Shown here: piece after piece, positions 27,719 through 35,992 of the stretch | How the letters are laid out: each line of letters starts with the position of its first letter | How positions within the stretch are numbered: the first letter of the stretch is position 1 | Origin: Streptomyces sp. SID12501 | GTDB lineage: Bacteria; Actinomycetota; Actinomycetes; Streptomycetales; Streptomycetaceae | DNA: 64,000 nucleotides | Assembly (NCBI RefSeq): GCF_010550245.1 | Contig: NZ_JAAGLU010000006.1 | Coordinates: 1 to 64,000, forward strand | Direction: 5' to 3' | Position numbers and translations under genes: made by a program | Notes under the pieces: model-generated | The model's input: the letters and a program-made list of their open reading frames with translations, nothing else | Database searches by the model: none | What the model was told of the DNA's origin: nothing

Positions 27719-27738
27719 GTTACCTGTTACCCGTTACC
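27719..27738. repeat. three GTTACC repeats with 7-bp period
   Basis: GTTACC starts at 27719, 27726 and 27733, between two convergent genes that end at 27691 and 27748. No clear hairpin is formed, so its role is unknown. Confidence 0.4.
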
Positions 27739-27747
27739 TGTCAACCG

Positions 27748-28974
27748 CTACTCGGTGACGACCGCCTCGTGCACCAGACGCTTGAGGTCCTGCCAGTACG
27801 ACTGACTCGTCCTGTGTCGTACCTGGGTCATGAACTGCACGGTCAGATCACGGCTCGGGTCGACCCAGAACGTCGTCGTCGCCACCCCGCTCCAGCCGTA
27901 CGTGCCGAGGCCGGCCGGTGCCTGGGCGCGGTCCGGGTCGATCACCACCGAGACCCCGAGGCCGAAACCGACGCCCGCGTTGCCGGGTTCGTCGTGGGGA
28001 CGGGCGCCGAAGGTCCGCAGATCGGCGCCGCCCGGAAGGTGGTTGGAGGTCATCAGGGCCACCGTCCCGGACGACAGGATGCGCACGCCGTCGAGTTCGC
28101 CGCCCCGGCGCAGCATCTCCATGAACCGGTGGTAGTCGTGGGCGCTCGCGACGATACCGCCGCTGCCGGACAGGAACCGGGGTCGGCTCTTCAGGGGCAG
28201 GCCGAGGATCGGCTCGATGCCGCCGTCCTCGGTCTCCCCGTACAACTCGGACAGCCGGGCCACCTGTTCGCCGTTCACGCAGAAACCGGCGTCCGTCATG
28301 CCGAGCGGACGGAAGACCCGCTCGGCGATGAACTCGTCCAGCGGCTTCCCGGACGCCACCTCGATGACCCGGCCCAGGATGTTCGTGGCGACCGAGTAGT
28401 TCCACTGGGTGCCCGGCTCGAACTGGAGCGGCAGCCCCGCGTACACCGAACACGTCTGGGCCAGGGTCGAGCCCGGCACCACCGACGACTCCAGGTTGGC
28501 GGCGCGGTACAGGGCGTCGACGGGGTGCGAGTGGTAGAAGGCGAAGGTGAAGCCCGCCGTGTGGGTCATCAGGTGCCGGATCAGGAGAGGCTGGGCGGGC
28601 CGGGTGCTGAGGTCGCTCCCGGAACCGCTCACATGCACCTGCGGGTCGGCGAACTCCGGCAGGAAGCGGGAGACGGGGTCCGTGAGCGCGAGCCTGCCCT
28701 CCTCCAGCAGGATCAGCGCGGCGACCGAGGTGACCGGCTTGCTCATGGAGTAGATCCGCCACAGCGTGTCGGCCTCGACCGGAAGGCCGGCCGCCCGGTC
28801 GCGCCGGCCGTGTGTGGTGAGGTGTGCGACGCGGCCGGCGCGGGCCACGGACACGAGGAAGCCCGGCAGCCGTCCCTCGTCGACACAGTGGGCGAAGTGC
28901 TGGTCGAGGCGGTCCAGCGCCTTCACGTCCAGTCCGACCTCGCCCGGGTCGACCTCTTGTCGCAGCTGTGCCAT
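27748..28974 (-). CDS. serine hydrolase, class C beta-lactamase/esterase fold
   Basis: A 408-residue protein of the beta-lactamase-related group (PF00144). The nucleophile motif SxxK is SMSK (in WRIYSMSKPVTSVAAL, about residue 76). The second motif Y-x-x is YSV in QWNYSVATNILGRVIE, and a C-terminal GTYGWSGVATTTFWVDP precedes the third motif. No signal peptide is evident, so it is probably a cytosolic esterase or transacylase like EstB/LovD rather than a beta-lactamase. It stands alone and is convergent with the lysine operon. Confidence 0.82.
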   Translation of the reverse strand: MAQLRQEVDPGEVGLDVKALDRLDQHFAHCVDEGRLPGFLVSVARAGRVAHLTTHGRRDRAAGLPVEADTLWRIYSMSKPVTSVAALILLEEGRLALTDPVSRFLPEFADPQVHVSGSGSDLSTRPAQPLLIRHLMTHTAGFTFAFYHSHPVDALYRAANLESSVVPGSTLAQTCSVYAGLPLQFEPGTQWNYSVATNILGRVIEVASGKPLDEFIAERVFRPLGMTDAGFCVNGEQVARLSELYGETEDGGIEPILGLPLKSRPRFLSGSGGIVASAHDYHRFMEMLRRGGELDGVRILSSGTVALMTSNHLPGGADLRTFGARPHDEPGNAGVGFGLGVSVVIDPDRAQAPAGLGTYGWSGVATTTFWVDPSRDLTVQFMTQVRHRTSQSYWQDLKRLVHEAVVTE

Positions 28975-29028
28975 CGTTCCCCTCCGGTCGCTTGAAGTGC
29001 CGTCCTGTCATACCCCGACAGGATCACC

Positions 29029-30411
29029 TCAGGCCTCAGACCCCCCATGGTGACGCAGGGACCCCGCAGGCGTCGCCCGCAGGTCACCCGGGTCCGGCAG
29101 TTTCAGGGCGGCCAGTACACCTACGAGTGCTATACCCGCCAGTACGGGCAACGACATCCGAAGCCCGTCGGTGACGGCGGCGAGCGTGGCCGCGGTGGCC
29201 ACCCCGAGGACCGGTCCGACGTTCATCGCGGTCTGCTGCAACCCGCCCGCCACCCCCGCGGACTCGGCTGCCGCATGCCGTACGACGACGGCCGTCGCGG
29301 TCACCATCACGGTGCCGAAACCCGCTCCGAGCAGTAGGAATCCACCGCCGAACGTCTCGGTCCCGGACGCCCGGAACAGCACGAGCACCCCGAGCGCGAG
29401 CAGCAGCAGCGCGACGACGGTCGTACGCCGGGCCCCGTACCGACGCAGGAGTACGGCGGCAGACGGGGCCCCCAGCACCATCGCCACACCGCCGGGCAGC
29501 GCGGTCAGACCGGTGCGCAACGGGTCCATGCCCAGCTCGTCCTGGAGCACAAAACTGGCCACGAAGAGTGTGCCGAACATCGCAGCCGACGCGGCCACGA
29601 GAATGCCCAGCGCGGCGCCCACGACCCCTGATCCGAGCATGCCGGGCGGCAGCAGCGGGTCGGCGGTGCGCCGCTCGTGGCGTACGAGGACGAAGCCCGC
29701 GCCCGCCGCCGTGAGCAGCCCGAGGACGGCCGGGGCACTCCAGCCGTGCTCCGGGACGTCGACGAGGGTGTGCACGAGGCAGGCGAGGGTCAGCGCGAGC
29801 AGGGCGGCGCCGGGGAGGTCGAGCCGCCTGTGTCCGGCCGCGGGGGACCGGCGTGGGCCGGGAGTGCGGACGAGCAACGCCAGTACGCCCAGCACCAGCG
29901 CCGGTACGACATTGAGGAAGAACACCGCGCGCCAGCCCAGGTGGGTCACCAGGACGCCACCCACCAGCGGACCGGCCGCCGCGGCCACCCCGATCGCACT
30001 GGTCCGCAACGCGATCGGCATCCCCAGCCGGTCGGGCGGGAACGCGGCCCGCAGCATCCCGAGCGTGGCGGGTTGCAGCAGCGCGCCGAAGACGCCCTGG
30101 AGGACCCGCAGCCCGATCACCCACCCCACCCCGGACGCGAACCCGATACCCGCCGACACCGCCCCGAAGCCCAACACCCCGATGGCGAAGAGCCGTTGGT
30201 GCCCGTACCGGTCCCCGAGCCGCCCGGCGAACACCAGCAGACTCGCCACCGCGATGAGATACCCGGTGCTCGTCCACTGGACCTCGGCGAAGGAGGCGTG
30301 CAGATCCCGTTGCAGGGCGGGCTGCGCCATGGTCAGTACGGTGCCGTCGAGAGCGACGACCACCGCCCCGATCACGCTGCTCGCGAGGGCGATCCGACGA
30401 TGTGCGGTCAC
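29029..30411 (-). CDS. MFS efflux pump, DHA2 (14-helix) type
   Basis: A 460-residue drug-proton antiporter. The first helix holds the family motif VVVALDGTVLTMAQPAL, then QWTSTGYLIAVASLLVFAGRLGDRYGHQRLF (motif A), LRVLQGVFGALLQPATLGML and GPLVGGVLVTHLGWRAVFFLN (motif C). It should export a hydrophobic or toxic compound through the membrane. The GTG at 30411 overlaps the TetR stop (GTGA), so pump and repressor form one operon under the operator at 30992-31027. Confidence 0.87.
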   Translation of the reverse strand: MTAHRRIALASSVIGAVVVALDGTVLTMAQPALQRDLHASFAEVQWTSTGYLIAVASLLVFAGRLGDRYGHQRLFAIGVLGFGAVSAGIGFASGVGWVIGLRVLQGVFGALLQPATLGMLRAAFPPDRLGMPIALRTSAIGVAAAAGPLVGGVLVTHLGWRAVFFLNVVPALVLGVLALLVRTPGPRRSPAAGHRRLDLPGAALLALTLACLVHTLVDVPEHGWSAPAVLGLLTAAGAGFVLVRHERRTADPLLPPGMLGSGVVGAALGILVAASAAMFGTLFVASFVLQDELGMDPLRTGLTALPGGVAMVLGAPSAAVLLRRYGARRTTVVALLLLALGVLVLFRASGTETFGGGFLLLGAGFGTVMVTATAVVVRHAAAESAGVAGGLQQTAMNVGPVLGVATAATLAAVTDGLRMSLPVLAGIALVGVLAALKLPDPGDLRATPAGSLRHHGGSEA

Positions 30412-30992
30412 CGCTCCTCCGGTCCGAGGTGCGCGTCGAGGGCCGTACGCAGCAGGGGCGCGAAGTCGTCGGCGCCCGTGGTGAGCTGGAGGCTGCCCCA
30501 GGCCCACAGCTGGGCGATGCCGTAGAGGTTCGCCAGCAGCGCTCCTGCGACGAGCCGGGCGTCGGCGTCCGGCCGGGCCTGCCCGACGAGGTCCACCAGC
30601 AGGGCGAAGACAGGCAGGCTGGCCTCGCGCAGACCCAACTTGTTGCTCTCCAGCAGGTCGTGACGGAACATCAGCTCGTGCATGCCCCGGTTGGCGAGCG
30701 CGAAGTCGAGGTACGCGCGCCCGAGTACGGCGATCCGTGCCCGGGGTCCCGCCGTACCGGGCCCGATCTCCTCGATCGCCTGCGATCCCCTGGCCGCCAG
30801 CTCGGTGAAGCCACGGCGCGCGATGGCGGACAGCAGCTCCAGATGGGTCGGGAAGTAGCGGCGCGGGGCGCCGTGCGAGACGCCGGCGCGGCGGGCGATC
30901 TCCCGGAGGGAGAGCGCGTGGACGCCCTCCGCGGTCACCAGCTCGACGCCGACATCGATGAGCCGGGTACGCAACGACAACGAGTCACTCAT
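30408..30992 (-). CDS. TetR-family repressor of the MFS pump
   Basis: A 194-residue regulator with an N-terminal helix-turn-helix (LREIARRAGVSHGAPRRYFPTHLELLSAI, residues about 30-58) and a ligand-binding domain. The ATG at 30992 lies at the edge of a 36-bp perfect palindrome, which is therefore almost certainly its own operator. A GTG two codons upstream is the alternative start. It likely represses its operon with the DHA2 pump and also the divergent F420-enzyme gene. Confidence 0.86.
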   Translation of the reverse strand: MSDSLSLRTRLIDVGVELVTAEGVHALSLREIARRAGVSHGAPRRYFPTHLELLSAIARRGFTELAARGSQAIEEIGPGTAGPRARIAVLGRAYLDFALANRGMHELMFRHDLLESNKLGLREASLPVFALLVDLVGQARPDADARLVAGALLANLYGIAQLWAWGSLQLTTGADDFAPLLRTALDAHLGPEER

Positions 30993-31027
30993 AGACACTG
31001 TCTACCAAACTTGGTAGACAGTGTCTA
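30992..31027. promoter_or_regulatory. 36-bp perfect palindromic operator
   Basis: The arms TAGACACTGTCTACCAA (30992-31008) and TTGGTAGACAGTGTCTA (31011-31027) are exact complements around AC. Each arm starts with its own 13-bp palindrome, TAGACA-N-TGTCTA, so the site offers two equal operators joined by CCAAACTTGG. It covers the region between the TetR start and the F420-enzyme gene. Confidence 0.88.
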
Positions 31028-31065
31028 CTGGAATGAAAGGCCGGTGGCGTGCTGTTGCACGGGAC

Positions 31066-31503
31066 ATGACTCAGGACGACGCGCAGGACCCGCTCCTCAA
31101 GCTGCTCTCCGAGTACGACGGCGGAGTGCTGACGACCATCAAGGCCGACGGCCGCCCCCAGCTCTCGAACGTCAACCACGTCTATGACCCCGACGAACGC
31201 ACCGTCCGCGTCTCCATCACGGACTCCCGCGCCAAGACCCGCAACCTGCGCCGGGACCCGCGGGTCTCCTACCACGTGACCAGCGGCGACCGCTGGGCGT
31301 ACACCGTGGTCGAGGGCGTGGCCGACCTGACACCCGTGGCCGCGGACCCGCACGACGAAACCGTCGAGGAGCTGGTCCGGCTCTACCGTGCCGTGCGGGG
31401 CGAGCACCCCGACTGGGACGACTACCGCGCGGTCATGGTCCGGGACCGGCGGCTCGTGCTGCGGATCAGGGTGGAGAGGGCGTACGGCATGCCGCGCCGA
31501 TAG
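31066..31503 (+). CDS. PPOX-class F420-dependent oxidoreductase
   Basis: A 145-residue split-beta-barrel protein of the pyridoxamine-phosphate-oxidase-like family that uses F420 in actinobacteria. It contains GVLTTIKADGRPQLSNVNHVYD near the N-terminus, then RVSITDSRAKTRNLRRDPRVSYHV, YTVVEGVADLTPV and the closing RLVLRIRVERAYG. The start ATG at 31066 is preferred over the in-frame GTG at 31021 because the latter lies inside the TetR operator. It is divergent from the TetR/pump operon and probably co-regulated. Confidence 0.85.
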   Translation: MTQDDAQDPLLKLLSEYDGGVLTTIKADGRPQLSNVNHVYDPDERTVRVSITDSRAKTRNLRRDPRVSYHVTSGDRWAYTVVEGVADLTPVAADPHDETVEELVRLYRAVRGEHPDWDDYRAVMVRDRRLVLRIRVERAYGMPRR

Positions 31504-31517
31504 GTGAACCAAGGTGG

Positions 31518-32640
31518 GTGACTGTCCGTCAGGAAGCCCTGGAGTCCCTGGGCAAGGAGGCCACCCGCGACTTCGACGGCCGCCCCCGGCCGGCCCTCCT
31601 GCACGGCCCGGAAGGCATCGGCACCAGCACCCTCGCCATCCACTGGGCCTGGCGGCAACAGGCCCGCTTCCCCGACGGACAGCTCTACGCGGATCTGCGC
31701 ACCCTCGGCCCCGAGGCCGCCCTCGCAACCCTCCTGCGCCAACTCGGCCTGCCGGACGAGGAAGTACCGCCCGCTGCCGCCGACCGCGCAGACCTCCTCC
31801 GGCGCTGCCTCGCCGACCGGCGTCTGCTCCTCGTCCTGGACCACGCCCAGTCGGCGGGCCGGGTAAGGGCGTTGCTCACTTCGGCGCCGGGCGTCGTCAC
31901 CCTGGTCGTCGCCCGGCAACCGCCGGCGGGCCTGGACGCGCTACGAGTCCCGGTCGGTCCCCTGGCACGCAAGGACGCCGTTCGGCTGCTCACCGACCTG
32001 GTCGGCAAACCCGCGATCGGTGCGGCCCGCGCCACCCTGCCCGGTGTCCTCGACCGCTGTGCCGGCTCGCCGTACGCCCTACGGGCAGCGGCACCCCGCC
32101 TGACCATTGCCCCCTCCGCGACCACCACAGAGAGCCCCGCCGGTGATCGCGCCCCGGACGCGGTGGGCGCCGCCACCGAGGACTCCTACCGGCTGCTGAC
32201 CCTCGACGCCGCCCGCCTCTACCGCCTGGCTGGGCTGCACGCCTGGCCCGCCTCGACACCGCCGCGGCGGCCCGCGCCGCCGGCCTCGCCGAGCCCGAGG
32301 CTGCCCGGCTCCTCGAAGAGCTCGCCGACGCGCTGCTCCTCGAACACGCGGACTCCGGCCGTTACCGCCCCGCCGTACGCGCCCACGCCGAGCGCACCGC
32401 TGCCGCCACCGACGGCATCGCCGCGTGCTCTGCGGCCGTCACCCGTACCGTCGATCACTATCTGCACCTGGCGGTGGGCGCCGCGCGGGCCGCACTCCCG
32501 GAGAGCCGGCGCGTCCCGGCCGGAACCTCGCCGATCTCGTACGGCGACCGGGGCAGGGCCGTCGCCGCCCTCGCCGCCGAGGCGCAGAACCGCGTTCCCG
32601 GAACGCCGAGTCCCCGAACAGCCTGTGGCTGCCGGGGACT
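31518..32640 (+). pseudogene. broken NB-ARC ATPase gene (AfsR/STAND type)
   Basis: The frame begins at a GTG 15 bases after the F420-enzyme stop with an NB-ARC nucleotide-binding domain: P-loop region LLHGPEGIGTSTLAIHWAW, Walker B LLLVLDHAQ, and the later RCAGSPYALRAAA. The P-loop GPEGIGTST is slightly degenerate: Thr replaces the usual Lys. At about 32247 the frame must shift by one base (loss of one C in a C-run) to continue as RLDTAAAARAAGLAEPEAARLLEELADALLLEH. Homology stops near 32620, before the sensor/TPR part. It is a truncated and frameshifted relic; a sequencing error could explain the shift but not the truncation. Confidence 0.75.
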
Positions 32641-32658
32641 TGGGAAGGAGGGAACGGC

Positions 32659-34032
32659 TCAGGCCGACACGGCTTCCCGCTTCGACACGTTCTCGGCGCC
32701 ACGCTCACCGAGCCGCTCCGTCGGCACCCGGTGTGTCTCACGTGCTGTGATCGCGGCCAGCACCGGCGGGATGCACAGGGCCGAGGTGAACAGGGCGACG
32801 GAGAACCAGTCGTCCCCGTCCGGACCGGCGATCTCCGCGGCGAAGGTCACCGCGAAACCCGCGACGGCGAAGCCGATCTGCGTGCCGATCGCCATGCCCG
32901 ACAGACGTACCCGGGTCGTGAACATCTCGCCGTAGAAGGAGGGCCAGGTGCCGTTCGCGGCGCTGTAGACCACGCCGAAGGTGACGATACCGAGGACCAT
33001 GATCAGCGGGTACGAACCCGTGGAGATCGCCCACAGGTAGACGAACATCATGACCCCGCTGCCGGCGGCGCCCGCCAGGAACACCGGGCGGCGGCCGATC
33101 CGGTCGGACAGCGTGGCCCAGAGCGGAATCGCGGCCAGCGCGACCAGGTTGGCGAGCGCGGCCACCCACAGCATCGACGAGCGGTTCATGCCCACCGAGT
33201 CGCTGGTCGCGTACGCCAGCGCCCAGACCGTGAAGATCGTGGAGACGGAGGCCACCAACGCGCCCGCGATCACCCGCAGTACGTCCGCCCAGTGCTCGCG
33301 CAGCAGGATCAGCAGCGGCAGCTTCACGACACCCTCGGCGGCGGCCTGCTCGGCGAAGGCCGGGGTCTCCTCCAGCTTGCGGCGGATGACGTAGCCGACG
33401 ACGGCGACCGCGATGCTCAGCCAGAACGGCACCCGCCAGCCCCAGGACAGGAGTTGGTCCTCGGGCATCGCCGCGATCGGGATGAAGACCAGCGTGGCGA
33501 GGAGCTGGCCGCCCTGGGTGCCGCTCAGGGTGAAGCTGGTGAAGAAGCCGCGTCGGTCCGGCGGGGCGTGTTCGAGCGTCATGGAGTTGGCGCTCGCCTG
33601 CTCACCGGCGGCCGAGATGCCCTGGAGGACGCGGCAGAGCACGAGCAGGACCGGCGCGAGGGCGCCGACCTGGTCGCGGGTGGGCAGGCAGCCGATGAGG
33701 AACGTCGACAGGCCCATCAGGATCAGCGTGAAGACCATGATCTTCTTGCGGCCGAGCCGGTCGCCGAAGTGGCCCAGGAAGAGCGCGCCGACCGGGCGGG
33801 CGGCATACGCGACGCCGAAGGTGCCCAGTGACAGCAGGGTCGCGGTGGCCGGGTCGGACTCGTCGAAGAAGACCTTCGGGAAGATCAGGGCGGCAGCGCT
33901 GCCGTAGATGAAGAAGTCGTAGTACTCCAGGGCGCTCCCGATCCAGGCGGCCGTGGCGGCCTTCTTCGGCTGGCCCCCGGGTGGGGCGCCCAGGGGTGCT
34001 GCGGGGTCGTGGGATGCGACGGAATCCGCCAC
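32659..34032 (-). CDS. MHS-family MFS transporter, shikimate/quinate type
   Basis: A 457-residue proton symporter of the metabolite:H+ symport family (ShiA/PcaK-like range). WIGSALEYYDFFIYGSAAALIFP in helix 1 and GALFLGHFGDRLGRKKIMVFTL (motif A) are hallmarks, followed by CRVLQGISAAGEQASANS and RRGFFTSFTLSGTQGGQLLA. The gene lies divergent from and next to shikimate dehydrogenase and dehydroshikimate dehydratase genes, with a TetR gene between, so uptake of shikimate or quinate is the likely role. Confidence 0.86.
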   Translation of the reverse strand: MADSVASHDPAAPLGAPPGGQPKKAATAAWIGSALEYYDFFIYGSAAALIFPKVFFDESDPATATLLSLGTFGVAYAARPVGALFLGHFGDRLGRKKIMVFTLILMGLSTFLIGCLPTRDQVGALAPVLLVLCRVLQGISAAGEQASANSMTLEHAPPDRRGFFTSFTLSGTQGGQLLATLVFIPIAAMPEDQLLSWGWRVPFWLSIAVAVVGYVIRRKLEETPAFAEQAAAEGVVKLPLLILLREHWADVLRVIAGALVASVSTIFTVWALAYATSDSVGMNRSSMLWVAALANLVALAAIPLWATLSDRIGRRPVFLAGAAGSGVMMFVYLWAISTGSYPLIMVLGIVTFGVVYSAANGTWPSFYGEMFTTRVRLSGMAIGTQIGFAVAGFAVTFAAEIAGPDGDDWFSVALFTSALCIPPVLAAITARETHRVPTERLGERGAENVSKREAVSA

Positions 34033-34135
34033 GGCGTGCTCCTTCGAGGGAACTCCAACGTGCGTGGAGTGAGCGGAGGGGAGGGAGAAGTGCCGGATCC
34101 CTGGGGTGACGGGACGGCCGGGCCGGGAGCTACCC

Positions 34136-34147
34136 GGTTAATTAACC
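34136..34147. promoter_or_regulatory. palindrome upstream of the MHS transporter gene
   Basis: GGTTAATTAACC is a perfect 12-bp dyad 104 bases before the transporter start. Its AT-rich core is rare here and suggests a regulator or promoter element, perhaps for the local TetR. Confidence 0.4.
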
Positions 34148-34257
34148 CACTGGATAGTTAGTAGCGGTTGGCTACGGATGTTGCGCCCACGTTTCCCGGG
34201 TGTCAAGAGGTCGCGGCGGAGGATCTTGCCCTTCACGGGCGGGCGCGGTCGCCTCGT

Positions 34258-34920
34258 TCAGGCCGTACGGTCCGCCGTCAGATAGGCGATGACCATGTCG
34301 CCGAGCATCGCCCGGTAGTGCTCCCGCTGGTCGGGGGCCGTCAGGTCGCGGCCGAACAGCGCGCCGAAGGTGTGCCGGTTGGCCACCCGGAAGAAACAGA
34401 AGGAGCTGATCATGGCGTGCAGGTCCACGGCGTCCACGTCGGCTGTGAACAGACCCGACTTGCGGCCCGACTCCAGGATCCGGTGGATCACCTCCAGTGC
34501 GGGCGAGCCGATCCGCCCGAGCTGTTCGGAGGCGGCGATGTGCTCGGCCTCGTGGATGTTCTCGATGCTCACCAGGCGGATGAAGTCGGGGTGCGCCTCA
34601 TGGTGGTCGAAGGTGAGCTCCGCGAGGCGCCGGATGGCCGCGACCGGGTCCAGATGCTCGACGTCGAGGTCCTGTTCGGCCTGCCGGATCACGGAGTACG
34701 CGCGCTCCAGGACGGCCGTGAACAGCTGCTCCTTGCCGCCGAAGTAGTAGTAGATCATCCGCTTGGTGGTGCGGGTGAGTGCGGCGATCTCGTCCACCCG
34801 GGCCCCCGCCAGGCCGGCCCGGGCGAACTCCTTGGTGGCCACGTCGAGGATCTCGGCCCTGGTCCGGGCGGCGTCGCGGATGCGCCCGCCTGTGCGTGCC
34901 GGTTCTTCGACGCTGGTCAT
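34258..34920 (-). CDS. TetR-family regulator of the shikimate module
   Basis: A 220-residue TetR protein. The helix-turn-helix is RVDEIAALTRTTKRMIYYYFGGKEQLFTAVLE (residues about 40-72), followed by a C-terminal TetR_C domain of the kind with HHEAHPDFIRLVSIENIH. It is located between the MHS transporter and the divergent aroE-like gene, 146 bases from the latter. An imperfect palindrome at 35031-35054 is its probable operator. The inducer might be a quinate/shikimate intermediate. Confidence 0.85.
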   Translation of the reverse strand: MTSVEEPARTGGRIRDAARTRAEILDVATKEFARAGLAGARVDEIAALTRTTKRMIYYYFGGKEQLFTAVLERAYSVIRQAEQDLDVEHLDPVAAIRRLAELTFDHHEAHPDFIRLVSIENIHEAEHIAASEQLGRIGSPALEVIHRILESGRKSGLFTADVDAVDLHAMISSFCFFRVANRHTFGALFGRDLTAPDQREHYRAMLGDMVIAYLTADRTA

Positions 34921-35030
34921 CAGGTTCCTTCGGGCGAGGGGCTGCCGGTCCCGTGATTCTAGAAGGACTCGTGACGCCCCTTCCGAAGCGCTCGTGGGGG
35001 CTTCCCCGATGCGCCGTGATGCTGATATAG

Positions 35031-35054
35031 CTAACGTACTAGTTCGTACATTAG
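35031..35054. promoter_or_regulatory. probable TetR operator before the shikimate dehydrogenase gene
   Basis: CTAACGTAC and GTACATTAG form a 9+9 dyad with one mismatch around a 6-base centre. It ends 12 bases before the GTG, overlapping the position of the ribosome site (GGAGG at 35056-35060 lies just beyond). Confidence 0.6.
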
Positions 35055-35066
35055 TGGAGGTCGGTC

Positions 35067-35951
35067 GTGGCCAAGGACTCGTTTCTCGTCGGGCTCATCG
35101 GCTCCGGTATCGGCCCGTCGCTGAGCCCCGCGCTGCACCAGCGGGAGGCCGACCGGCAGGGGCTGCGCTATCTGTACCGGCTGATCGACATCGACACGCT
35201 GGGTGTCGAGGCGCACGCGGTGGGCGATCTCGTACGGGCCGCCCGTGACCTAGGGTTCGACGGGCTGAACATCACCCACCCGTGCAAGCAGCTCGTCATC
35301 GAACACCTCGACGGCCTCGATCCGCAGGCCGAGGCGCTCGGCGCCGTCAACACCGTGGTCTTCGAGGACGGTCGCGCGATCGGCCACAACACGGACGTGA
35401 CCGGCTTCGCCGCGTCCTTCGCGCGCGGTCTGCCCGATGCCCCGCTGGAACGGGTCGTGCAGCTCGGGGCCGGTGGCGCCGGCGCGGCCGTCGCCCACGC
35501 CACGCTCACCCTCGGCGCCGGTCGGGTCACCGTCGTCGACGCGCTGCCCGACCGGGCCGCCGACCTCGCCGCGTCCCTCAACCGGCACTTCGGCGCCGGC
35601 CGGGCGACCGCCGCGACGCCCGACCGGCTGGCGGCGCTGATCGGCCGGACCGGCGGCGCCGACGGACTGGTGCACGCGACGCCCACCGGTATGGCCGCCC
35701 ACCCCGGCCTGCCCCTTCCCGCAGAGCTGCTGCACCCCGGCCTCTGGGTCGCCGAGGTGGTCTACCGCCCGCTGGAGACCGAGTTGCTGCGTACCTCGCG
35801 CGCGATCGGCTGCGCCACGCTGGACGGCGGCGGCATGGCCGTCTTCCAGGCCGCGGACGCGTTCCGTCTCTTCACCGGCAGGGAACCCGACACCGCGCGC
35901 ATGCTGGCCGACATCGCGGAACTGGCGGGCGCGCTCCCGGCACCGAAGTAG
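35067..35951 (+). CDS. shikimate/quinate dehydrogenase (AroE family)
   Basis: A 294-residue enzyme. The N-terminal substrate domain holds GSGIGPSLSPALHQREADRQGL and GLNITHPCKQLVIEHLD, with the catalytic Lys in HPCKQ; GAVNTVV and GHNTDVTGFAASF supply the substrate Asn/Asp. The NAD(P)-binding motif is QLGAGGAGAAVAHATL with DALPDR after it, an acidic residue that favours NAD over NADP. It oxidises shikimate or quinate to 3-dehydro forms for the dehydratase encoded next. The GTG start has GGAGG before it. Confidence 0.87.
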   Translation: MAKDSFLVGLIGSGIGPSLSPALHQREADRQGLRYLYRLIDIDTLGVEAHAVGDLVRAARDLGFDGLNITHPCKQLVIEHLDGLDPQAEALGAVNTVVFEDGRAIGHNTDVTGFAASFARGLPDAPLERVVQLGAGGAGAAVAHATLTLGAGRVTVVDALPDRAADLAASLNRHFGAGRATAATPDRLAALIGRTGGADGLVHATPTGMAAHPGLPLPAELLHPGLWVAEVVYRPLETELLRTSRAIGCATLDGGGMAVFQAADAFRLFTGREPDTARMLADIAELAGALPAPK

Positions 35952-35992
35952 ACGTAGCGAAGCGGAAGCAAAGAGAAGGCAGAGGTACCGAC

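Noticed and set aside
27719-27738. GTTACC triplet as a CRISPR-like or telomere-like array
   Set aside because: Units are only 6-7 bases, three in number, without spacers; this is a simple tandem repeat.
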